This document shows, one piece after another, positions 56,101-64,000 of a DNA stretch of 64,000 nt (positions are counted from its first letter, which is position 1; each line of letters begins with the position of its first letter). The notes beneath the pieces are model-generated. The model was not told the origin of the DNA and did not search any database. It worked only from the letters and a program-made list of their open reading frames with translations. Position numbers and translations under genes: made by a program. Where the stretch lies: positions 62,001 to 126,000 of the forward strand of contig CATQHX010000011.1 in NCBI GenBank assembly GCA_958296065.1, read 5' to 3'. The DNA comes from Vicinamibacterales bacterium (GTDB lineage Bacteria; Acidobacteriota; Vicinamibacteria; Vicinamibacterales; UBA8438).

Positions 56101-59100
56101 CTCAACGAAGGCCGGGGCACGCACCCCGGCGACACACGCCAGTACTGCACGACCTGCCGGCCCGATGGCTACGCTCAACGAAGGCCGGGGCACGCACCCC
56201 GGCGACACCCGAGCGAAGCTCGTCGCCCTGCCGCACCCGCCGCACGCTCAACGAAGGCCGGGGCACGCACCCCGGCGACACCCTGCGCAGGATGACGGAC
56301 TTCGACCGCACACACCCCGCTCAACGAAGGCCGGGGCACGCACCCCGGCGACACGAACTCAGAGGCTGTGAGCTGGCTCGCCCTCGGCTGTCGCTCAACG
56401 AAGGCCGGGGCACGCACCCCGGCGACACGTCAAGGCCCTCACCCACCAGCAGGCCCTCGCCCACGCTCAACGAAGGCCGGGGCACGCACCCCGGCGACAC
56501 AACCCACCCGCCCGGCGGTATCGCCGTGCCGGGCTCCGCTCAACGAAGGCCGGGGCACGCACCCCGGCGACACTCGGCCAGGCTCTCGAACTCGAGCGTG
56601 TCGTAGCGCGCTCAACGAAGGCCGGGGCACGCACCCCGGCGACACGCCATCCACTTTTCGCGTTTCCGCCCTTGCTTTCTGCGCTCAAACGAAGGCCGGG
56701 GCACGCACCCCGGCGACACTCGGCCAGGATGCGCACGACCATGCCGTCTCGCTCCGCTCAACGAAGGCCGGGGCACGCACCCCGGCGACACGTGCATCTC
56801 GTCGAACTCGGGGTCCGCCTCGAAGTTCGCTCAACGAAGGCCGGGGCACGCACCCCGGCGACACCTCCAGGTCACCAACCGGCGTCACCACCCTCCCCGG
56901 CGCTCAACGAAGGCCGGGGCACGCACCCCGGCGACACGGACAGGGCCATGTCCGCATTCGCGCGGCGGGCGTCGCTCAACGAAGGCCGGGGCACGCACCC
57001 CGGCGACACCATCGTCCGCAGCCAGGGGCATCAAGGCGGAACACATCGCTCAACGAAGGCCGGGGCACGCACCCCGGCGACACACGCACCAGGCGGTCAA
57101 GGTCGCGTCTACCGTGCGAGTCGCTCAACGAAGGCCGGGGCACGCACCCCGGCGACACGCTGGTGCCGCAGGAATCGGTGCGGGCCTGGTGGCACGCTCA
57201 ACGAAGGCCGGGGCACGCACCCCGGCGACACAGGGCCGCCAGCGGTGGTGGGCTGGGGCGCAGGTCGACGCTCAACGAAGGCCGGGGCACGCACCCCGGC
57301 GACACCCGCCGCGCACGCTGCCGGCGGCCATGAGCTTCGCTCCGCTCAACGAAGGCCGGGGCACGCACCCCGGCGACACTGGACAAGCGTCCTGCCGTCG
57401 TTCGGGATCTCCCCACGCTCAACGAAGGCCGGGGCACGCACCCCGGCGACACGGCTGGTGGATGTGGGCAGTCCCCGGAACCTGGCGCCGCTCAACGAAG
57501 GCCGGGGCACGCACCCCGGCGACACACCGAGCCCGAGCTGTGCGGCGGCCTGAAGGACTGCGCTCAACGAAGGCCGGGGCACGCACCCCGGCGACACGCT
57601 GGATCCCGGTGCGGGGCACCTGGGAGACGCACGCTCAACGAAGGCCGGGGCACGCACCCCGGCGACACTCGATGGAGGCCAGGTCCACCACGCTGACCGA
57701 GGACGCTCAACGAAGGCCGGGGCACGCACCCCGGCGACACCACGACGTGGATCAGGTTGCGGTGCCGCACTTTCCGCGCTCAACGAAGGCCGGGGCACGC
57801 ACCCCGGCGACACTGCCGGAAGGACAGGTAATGGAAATCCAGGTACGTCACCGCTCAACGAAGGCCGGGGCACGCACCCCGGCGACACTCGAGTGGCAGC
57901 TCGAACCGCGGTCGCGACCTCTCCCGCTCAACGAAGGCCGGGGCACGCACCCCGGCGACACGCGCCGCCCGCTGAAAACCACAACACCCACCGCTGACGC
58001 TCAACGAAGGCCGGGGCACGCACCCCGGCGACACGCGCCGGCATGGCGAGAGCGGCTGACTGCGATCCACGCTCAACGAAGGCCGGGGCACGCACCCCGG
58101 CGACACTCGGCGATCCAGGCCCGCGCGCGCCGAACGGTGTCGGCCGCTCAACGAAGGCCGGGGCACGCACCCCGGCGACACTCGCTCGGCAAGGTCCGGC
58201 GGCTGGGCGTCTGCGAGCGCTCAACGAAGGCCGGGGCACGCACCCCGGCGACACGCCGTCCGGCGGCGATTGCCGGCAGACCACTCTGTCCGCTCAACGA
58301 AGGCCGGGTCCACGTCGCTCAACGAAGGCCGGGGCACGCACCCCGGCGACACGGTAGCCTGTCCGCGTAGGCGCATGATGCGCCGTCCGCGCTCAACGAA
58401 GGCCGGGGCACGCACCCCGGCGACACACCCGAAAAATCCCTTGCCTTTCCCGGATGGGTCCACGCTCAACGAAGGCCGGGGCACGCACCCCGGCGACACT
58501 TGAGCCCAACACCCTCCGTAGAGACGCAACAGCCACCCCGCTCAACGAAGGCCGGGGCACGCACCCCGGCGACACTCCAGGCGACCGGCCGGAATAAGGT
58601 GCTCGCTCAGGACCGCTCAACGAAGGCCGGGGCACGCACCCCGGCGACACGAGATTGCGTTGCTGTTCGTGTTCGGGACGGCGGGCGCTCAACGAAGGCC
58701 GGGGCACGCACCCCGGCGACACGTCACGGCCGCGGCTGGCCGCGTCTATGCGTTCCTCGCTCAACGAAGGCCGGGGCACGCACCCCGGCGACACAACGGC
58801 AACGGGCATTTGCTCATCCCGCACGTGGCGCCCGCTCAACGAAGGCCGGGGCACGCACCCCGGCGACACCCATCGGTTGGCGGACACACAGCGCGCGGGA
58901 TTGGGACGCTCAACGAAGGCCGGGGCACGCACCCCGGCGACACCGGCTGAGGTCTGGTGGTGGTTCGGGGCGCCAACCGCGCTCAACGAAGGCCGGGGCA
59001 CGCACCCCGGCGACACCCGATCCGCGCCTCGAGTCCGACCTCGGTGATGCTCGCTCAACGAAGGCCGGGGCACGCACCCCGGCGACACGTGGTTGGCGCC

Positions 59101-59449
59101 GCCCCCGGCTGCAGAGCGAGCACTCGCTCAACGAAGGCCGGGGCACGCACCCCGGCGACACCCGTGGACCGCGGCGCGGCCGCCTCCGCCTGTCTGACCG
59201 CTCAACGAAGGCTGGGGCACGCACCCCGGCGACACGCGCGGCGGCCTGCTGCTCTTCCACCCATCGCTGCATCGCTCAACGAAGGCCGGGGCACGCACCC
59301 CGGCGACACCCGGATCCGGCGTGGGTCACCGCGGCGAGCTTGCGCGCTCAACGAAGGCCGGGGCACGCACCCCGGCGACACTCGGAAAGTGTTCAACGTC
59401 GCGTACACGTTCGTCGCGCTCAACGAAGGCCGGGGCACGCACCCCGGTG
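53133..59449. CRISPR. CRISPR array 1: about 85 repeats of 37 bp, type I-G/I-U-like
   Basis: A 37-bp repeat beginning CGCTCAACGAAGGCCGGGGC and ending CCCCGGCGACAC recurs every 71-76 bp from 53209 to 59417, with spacers of 34-39 bp. The repeat forms a GCCGGGG/CCCCGGC stem. It resembles the pattern of type I-G (I-U) repeats (CTTCAATG.GGCC stem), but no cas gene is in the window. I count about 85 copies, including a degenerate one at 53133-53170 (GAACGTTCCC core), two partial ones around an insertion at 53281-53495, a truncated one at 58291-58308 and a last one (59417) cut in its 3' end by the IS21. Single-base variants occur (e.g. 54266, 54338, 54560, 56682, 59199). Transcription direction is not settled. 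Confidence 0.97.
53308..53474. repeat. REP-like palindromic element inside a CRISPR repeat of array 1
   Basis: The third repeat copy is split: its first 27 bases (53281-53307) are followed by about 167 bp of foreign DNA, then by the 3' 21 bases of a repeat (53475-53495). Within this lies a GC-rich palindrome (53402-53470, GTGTGCTCACCGGCGTCAAG then CCCCCGCTTCGCGGGG), closely related to the element at 62417-62510. GGGGCACGCACC is present on both sides, as a short duplication would leave. Confidence 0.7.
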
Positions 59450-59595
59450 GTAGTGGCAACATGAAAAGGGACCTCGTGGCCACCTGAAAAGGGACCCCCT
59501 GAGCACTCAAGGAATGGCGTTCCTGCGGCGATGAATCGATGGACGAGACACGTTCGTCTCGTCGACATCGCCAGGAGGACGCGGAGGTGATCAGG

Positions 59596-61068
59596 ATGAG
59601 TCAGTGGGCCGAGATCCGCCACCTGCATCTGGTGGAAGGGGTACCGAAGAAGGAGATTGCGCGGCGCCTGCAGCTGGACGTCAAGACGGTGCGCCGCGCC
59701 GTAGTCCGGCCGACGCCGCCGGTGCGGGTGTCGCCGCCGAGGGCCGGCAGCCTGGACCCGTGGCGGGACCAGATCGAGCAGTGGCTGCGGGAGGACCGGA
59801 AGTTGACCGCGAAGCGGATCCGCCGGTTGCTGTTGCCGTTGGCCGGCGCGGTCTCCCCGCGCACGGTGCGCCGCTACGTGGCGGCGCTGAGGAGGACTGT
59901 CACGTCGAAGGAGGCCTTCGTCCACCGCAGCGTGGCTGCTGGTACGACGATGGAGGTCGACTTCGGCGAGTCGTGGGCCGACATCGCCGGGGCGCCGTGC
60001 AAGGTGAAGTACTTGGTGGCGACGCTGCCGTTCTCGAACGCGTACTTCGCCAAGGCGTATCCGGTCGAGCGGCTCGAGTCGCTGCTCGACGGCATCGAGT
60101 CGGCGTTCAAGTACTTTCGGGGCGTCGTGGACCGCGTTGTCCTCGATAACACCTCGCTGGCGGTCAAGGACGTGTTGGCCGGACGGGACCGGGTGCAGAC
60201 CGAGGCATTCGAGGCGTTTCGGGGCGCGTATCCGTTCCGGGCCGAGTTCTGTGCGCCGGCGAAGGGCTGGGAAAAAGGTTCCGTGGAAAACGGCGTCAAA
60301 TACGTCCGGAACCTGGTGTTCCGGCCGCGGCTGGCGGTGGAGAGCTGGGCGGCGCTCAACGCGACGATCCGCACCGAGCTGGAGGCCGACCTGCCGACGC
60401 GCCACCTCGACGACGGGCGCCCAGTGCAGGAAGCCTTGGCGCTGGAGCGGCAGCATCTGCGAGCGTTGCCCGAGCATCTTCCCGCCACCTGCCGCATCGT
60501 CGCCCGGGTGGCCGACAAGTTCGGCCATGTGCGGGTGGACCACGTCACCTACTCGGTGCCGGTCCGCCACGCCTGGCGGCCCGTGTGGGTGAAGCTGTAT
60601 CACGACCGGGTGGCGATCGCCGTCGGCGCCGAGGTGGTTGCGGAGCATCCCCGGGCGTTCAGCCGGGGCACCAAGGTCCTCGACCCGTTCCACGTGCTGC
60701 CGTTGCTGGAACGCAAGCACCGGGCGGTGGCCGAGGCGACGGCGCTGGCCGGCTGGCGGCTGGCGCCGGTGTGGGAGCAGGTGCGGGCCGAGCTGGCCAA
60801 GCACACGCGCAAGCCCGATCAGGAGTGGGTCCGGATGCTGCGGTTGATGGAGACGTACCCGGCCGCGGCCGTCGAACGCGCGGTGGCCGCCGCGCTCGAA
60901 CGGCATTCGCCGCGCCTGGAGACGGTGCGGCTCCTCCTCCGGCAGCAGCAGGCCGGCCCGCCGCCGGTCTGCCCGCCGGTGACCCGGGTGCGCCCGGAGC
61001 TGGCGCAGATTACGGTGCCCGCCCCGACGCTGTCGGCCTATGACGCGCTGGTGGAAGGGGGTTGCTGA
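59596..61068 (+). CDS. istA: IS21 transposase IstA
   Basis: About 490 residues from ATG 59596, chosen because GGAGGTGAT lies 7-12 bp upstream; an ATG at 59539 is in frame. MSQWAEIRHLHLVEGVPKKEIARRLQLDVKTVRRAV is the helix-turn-helix. The DDE core has MEVDFGESWADI (first Asp), VVLDNTSLAV (second Asp) and KGWEKGSVENGVKYVRNLVF (Glu). C-terminal ...ALVEGGC overlaps the istB start (TGATG). No damage seen. Confidence 0.95.
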   Translation: MSQWAEIRHLHLVEGVPKKEIARRLQLDVKTVRRAVVRPTPPVRVSPPRAGSLDPWRDQIEQWLREDRKLTAKRIRRLLLPLAGAVSPRTVRRYVAALRRTVTSKEAFVHRSVAAGTTMEVDFGESWADIAGAPCKVKYLVATLPFSNAYFAKAYPVERLESLLDGIESAFKYFRGVVDRVVLDNTSLAVKDVLAGRDRVQTEAFEAFRGAYPFRAEFCAPAKGWEKGSVENGVKYVRNLVFRPRLAVESWAALNATIRTELEADLPTRHLDDGRPVQEALALERQHLRALPEHLPATCRIVARVADKFGHVRVDHVTYSVPVRHAWRPVWVKLYHDRVAIAVGAEVVAEHPRAFSRGTKVLDPFHVLPLLERKHRAVAEATALAGWRLAPVWEQVRAELAKHTRKPDQEWVRMLRLMETYPAAAVERAVAAALERHSPRLETVRLLLRQQQAGPPPVCPPVTRVRPELAQITVPAPTLSAYDALVEGGC

Positions 61069-61853
61069 TGGCGACTACGACTATCGAGCCCCCGCATCTG
61101 GAGACGGACCTGAAGACGTTGTGCCTGTCGACGGTCGCGGCGCAGTGGCGGCCGCTGGCCGAGCAGGCCGCCCGTCAGCGGCAGGCGCCGGCCGACTACC
61201 TGGCCCAGTTGGTGCATCTGGAGGTGACCGAACGCCGGGAGCGCCGTATCCAACGCCGCATTCACGATGCCCGCTTCCCGATGCTGAAGACGCTCGACGC
61301 CTTCTCCTTCGAGGCGCAGCCGGCGTTGGACCGCGATGCGGTGCTGGCGGTCTTCGACTGCCGCTTCGTCGCCGAGGCCGCCAACGTCGTGTTCGTCGGC
61401 GGCGTCGGCACGGGCAAGACGCACTTGTCCATCGCCCTGGGGATGGCCTGCTGCCAGCACGACTACCGGGTGCGGTTCGTGACCGCAGCCGAGCTGGTCA
61501 CGATGCTCGTCGAAGCGCAGCAGGAAGGCCGGCTGGCCCGCAAGCTCGCCCAGCTCGCCCGCTTTGACGTCGTCATCTGCGACGAGCTTGGCTACGTACC
61601 GCTCGACAAGGCCGGCGCCGACTTGTTGTTCGGCTTCATCAGCCAGCGCTACGAGCGCTGCAGCCTCGTGGTGACGACGAATCTGCCGTTCGCCCGCTGG
61701 TCCGAGGTCTTCCTCGACCCGACGGCCGCCGCCGCGGTCATCGACCGCATCGTCCACCACGCGACGGTACTGCAGACCTCGGGCAACAGCTACAGGTTAC
61801 AGGCTGCAAAGCGGAACCAGACGCAGGCGTCCGGCAAGGAGGGACCCCGTTGA
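61068..61853 (+). CDS. istB: IS21 helper ATPase IstB
   Basis: 261 residues (MATTTIEPPHLETDLKTLCLSTVAAQWRPLAEQ). AAA+ ATPase with Walker A VGGVGTGKTH and Walker B DVVICDELGYV; LVVTTNLPFARWSEVF is the sensor 1 block typical of IstB. It overlaps istA by one base (TGATG), so it is translated together with istA. Confidence 0.95.
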   Translation: MATTTIEPPHLETDLKTLCLSTVAAQWRPLAEQAARQRQAPADYLAQLVHLEVTERRERRIQRRIHDARFPMLKTLDAFSFEAQPALDRDAVLAVFDCRFVAEAANVVFVGGVGTGKTHLSIALGMACCQHDYRVRFVTAAELVTMLVEAQQEGRLARKLAQLARFDVVICDELGYVPLDKAGADLLFGFISQRYERCSLVVTTNLPFARWSEVFLDPTAAAAVIDRIVHHATVLQTSGNSYRLQAAKRNQTQASGKEGPR

Positions 61854-62020
61854 CGCCGGCGAGTCGTGCCGGCCCGCGTTCGACTGTCCGAAGTGCGGCG
61901 CCGGGGAGCCGCTCGTGGACCGATGCCGACGACCGAGCGGTGGGCCTGTCACGACGCTTGCCCCTTGATCGCGCGGCCGACCGCTTCCCCCTCCGTTACG
62001 TAACGGCGCAGGATTGACTT

Positions 62021-62311
62021 GTGGCGCTGACCAACGCGGAGCGGCAGGCACGTTACCGGGAGCGGCGCAAGGCCGGCGAATCCCGGCTCCGGTACCGCCG
62101 GCCGGCGGACCGGAGGTCGCGGCCACAACAGTGGAACGACGCGGTGCAGACACTCCTGGAGTTGCAGGAACAGTACCGGCAGTGGCGCGACGCGTTGCCG
62201 GAATCGCTGGCCGGGTCCGCGACCGCGGAGCTGCTCGAACAGGCCTGCGATCTGGATCTGTCGGCACTCGAGGCTGTCGAGCTGCCCAGGGGCTTCGGGC
62301 GTGACCGCTAG
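62021..62311 (+). CDS. Small IS-associated protein
   Basis: 96 residues from a GTG at 62021: VALTNAERQARYRERRKAGESRLRYRRPADRRSRPQQWNDAVQTLLELQEQYRQWRDALPESL. LTNAERQARYRERRKAG is a small, basic motif found in many mobile-element passenger ORFs; the rest is helical. It lies inside the IS21 inverted repeats, downstream of istB. Role unknown. Confidence 0.7.
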   Translation: MALTNAERQARYRERRKAGESRLRYRRPADRRSRPQQWNDAVQTLLELQEQYRQWRDALPESLAGSATAELLEQACDLDLSALEAVELPRGFGRDR

Positions 62312-62416
62312 CGCGCCGGCCAAATGTAGTCGATGCCGAACACGCGTCGGCTCGACAAGAATGCTCAACTGCGTCGAGCACGGATATCGACAACCCGCGC
62401 TGTCGGGCCGACCAGT

Positions 62417-62510
62417 GTGACCGTGTGCTCACCGGCGTCAAGGCGCGTCGCTGCGCGACGCCCCCGCTACGCGGGGCTGCGGCCTTGACACCGGCTCCGC
62501 GCACGGTCAC
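62417..62510. repeat. REP-like palindrome, copy inside the IS21
   Basis: An outer inverted repeat (GTGACCGTGTGC at the left, GCGCACGGTCAC at the right) encloses a second pair (CCGGCGTCAAGGC / GCCTTGACACCGG) and a central CCCCCGCTACGCGGGG hairpin. It shares GTGTGCTCACCGGCGTCAAG with the element at 53402-53470. The nested structure resembles REP/BIME-type elements mobilised by RAYT transposases. Confidence 0.7.
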
Positions 62511-62731
62511 AGGCAATCTTGCCCGACAGCCGGAAACCACTCTTCAAGGAAGGAGGAGCTCACCTTTGACGCACTGAACGAGCCGGGTGCGGGGACGTCC
62601 CGGTACGAAGACGGCTTCGATTCCCGCGACGGCTCCCGTCAACGGGGGGTCCCTTTTCACGTGGCCACAGGGGTCCCTTTTGTACTTGCCATTTCCACCC
62701 ACACTACATCAATCCAATTAACGATGTGGGA

Positions 62732-64000
62732 GGTCCATCCCCGCGTGTGCGGGGAAGCCCCATCCTGATACGCCTGCCCCGCGGCAGCCGTGGGTCCATC
62801 CCCGCGTGTGCGGGGAAGCCATAGCCGCGCGGTTGGTGCTTCCGGGCGAAACGGGTCCATCCCCGCGTGTGCGGGGAAGCCCACTATGGAGTCCACTCCG
62901 CGCGGCAGGCTCGCGGTCCATCCCCGCGTGTGCGGGGAAGCCGGGTAGGGGATACCGACAAATGTCTGTAATTCGGGTCCATCCCCGCGTGTGCGGGGAA
63001 GCCGTGCAAGAGGTCGCGGCGCCGAACACGACCCAAGGTCCATCCCCGCGTGTGCGGGGAAGCCATCCTCTTCTGTCATGCCGGCCCTGGCGGCGCGGGT
63101 CCATCCCCGCGTGTGCGGGGAAGCCAGGCTCGCCCGCACCGCCGCGATATCCTGAAAGGGTCCATCCCCGCGTGTGCGGGGAAGCCTTTCTCGTCGCCGG
63201 TATCGCCTATCCGGCGCGGGGTCCATCCCCGCGTGTGCGGGGAAGCCGTTGCCGGCCGCCCTGGCGTCTGGGCTGAACACGGTCCATCCCCGCGTGTGCG
63301 GGGAAGCCCGACGGCACCCACCAATGGAACAGCGCCCACAGGGTCCATCCCCGCGTGTGCGGGGAAGCCGTCAACGGCCACATCCGGGACGGGCGCGCCT
63401 GGGGTCCATCCCCGCGTGTGCGGGGAAGCCCGATGCATGGCAACTGCCTATTCCTCGAAAACGGTCCATCCCCGCGTGTGCGGGGAAGCCCGAGCGGCAG
63501 CGCGGAGTATGCCGGATGCGCGGGGTCCATCCCCGCGTGTGCGGGGAAGCCCAGGCGCTTCGCGATTCGGCCACCACCGGGGAGGGTCCATCCCCGCGTG
63601 TGCGGGGAAGCCTCCGGCAGGCCCGCGTTGGTGAAGTGGTCCCGGGGTCCATCCCCGCGTGTGCGGGGAAGCCCCGACCGATTTTTCCCGCCGATCCCTT
63701 GACACGGGTCCATCCCCGCGTGTGCGGGGAAGCCCTCATGGCCACCGCCCTCCGCCAGTCGCCGACGGGTCCATCCCCGCGTGTGCGGGGAAGCCTGCCG
63801 AACCCTGGACGCCTGTCGAGGCGTGTAGGGTCCATCCCCGCGTGTGCGGGGAAGCCAAGAAGCCCAACTGGCTACAGACGCGTGAGCAGGGTCCATCCCC
63901 GCGTGTGCGGGGAAGCCCCGACCGATTTTTCCAGCCGATCCCTTGACACGGGTCCATCCCCGCGTGTGCGGGGAAGCCCTCATGGCCGCCGCCCTCCGCC
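62732..64000 (-). CRISPR. CRISPR array 2: type I-E-like, at least 21 repeats, runs off the window
   Basis: A 28-bp repeat reading on the minus strand GGCTTCCCCGCACACGCGGG then GATGGACC recurs every 60-61 bp from 62732 (copies at 62732, 62793, 62854, ... 63951), with spacers of 32-33 bp. The CCCCGC....GCGGGG palindrome and the GATGGACC end are the hallmark of type I-E repeats, and this orientation implies transcription toward lower coordinates with the leader beyond the right edge. The 34 bp between the IS21 end and the first repeat may be an old spacer or the trailer. Confidence 0.96.

Larger units (their letters stand above)
59448..62697 (+). mobile_element. IS21-family element between the two CRISPR arrays
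   Basis: The left end (TGGTAGTGGCAAC) and the right end (complement TGGAAATGGCAAG) are imperfect inverted repeats. Each is followed by two copies of the AAAAGGGACC motif around GTGGCCAC, the multiple internal sites typical of IS21. It contains istA, istB, a passenger gene and a REP-like palindrome. The left flank is the CRISPR repeat interior (CACCCCGG) and the right flank is CCCACACT, so there is no 4- or 8-bp target duplication. Confidence 0.9.

Noticed and set aside
53185-59453. Several long open frames with repeated RPGHAPRRH, LNEGRGTHPGDT or STKAGARTPAT
   Set aside because: These are translations of the CRISPR repeats; spacing and variability are those of an array, not of a repeat protein.
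62657-63983. Open frames with repeated HTRGWT or VCGEA motifs
   Set aside because: Translations of the type I-E repeat units of array 2.
1-64000. tRNA or rRNA genes
   Set aside because: No cloverleaf or rRNA signature was recognised by eye on either strand; a dedicated search was not possible here.

Overview
The window is about 64 kb of GC-rich bacterial DNA. The gene content suggests an uncultured Acidobacteriota, most likely the Vicinamibacteria side: an ADOP-type FtsX permease remnant, two secreted PQQ-propeller dehydrogenases beside a conserved secreted protein, a UMF1 transporter and many TonB/metalloprotease-type secreted proteins. This assignment is inference; no rRNA or tRNA gene was seen.

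Positions 1-21,100 look like ordinary chromosome. In order they hold a sigma-54 response regulator (cut by the window edge), a membrane-anchored winged-helix protein, a Fic enzyme with an AbiEi-like N-terminus, a Phd/VapC pair, an NAD(P)-binding DUF2867 protein overlapping a small VapB-like antitoxin, a MATE transporter, a HepT/MntA pair, PQQ-propeller dehydrogenases, chorismate synthase with an unusual insertion, a NUDIX hydrolase, a TSUP permease, a MaoC hydratase, a UMF1 transporter and a YciI protein. Essentially every gene here is intact.

Positions 21,100-53,100 are an accessory region full of decayed genes. Frameshifted or truncated remnants include a haloacid dehalogenase, an ADOP permease, a DUF6687 protein, IS630, IS4-like and IS1-like transposases, a group II intron 3' end, an outer-membrane barrel, a DNA methylase C-terminus, a dimethylformamidase-like protein, DUF2235, an HU-like protein, a secretion ATPase, integrases and a TonB receptor. 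Intact islands are a cluster of large secreted metalloproteases of two families, alternating in tandem (25.6-37.8 kb), one followed by a subtilase-like lipoprotein that appears to lack its catalytic serine. A three-gene operon with two BREX-type DUF2791 proteins (43.8-46.9 kb) is the best candidate for an unfamiliar defence cassette, although its middle gene is frameshifted as read. An ISL3-type miniature element with 8-bp target duplications and a complete IS630-type element are also present.

Positions 53,130-64,000 hold two CRISPR arrays of different types with no cas gene in view. The first has about 85 repeats of 37 bp (resembling type I-G/I-U). It ends abruptly in an IS21 element (istA, istB and a passenger gene). 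Thirty-four bases beyond the IS21 comes a type I-E array of at least 21 repeats that runs off the window. The IS21 lacks an obvious target duplication, which suggests that the two arrays were brought together by IS-mediated recombination or deletion.
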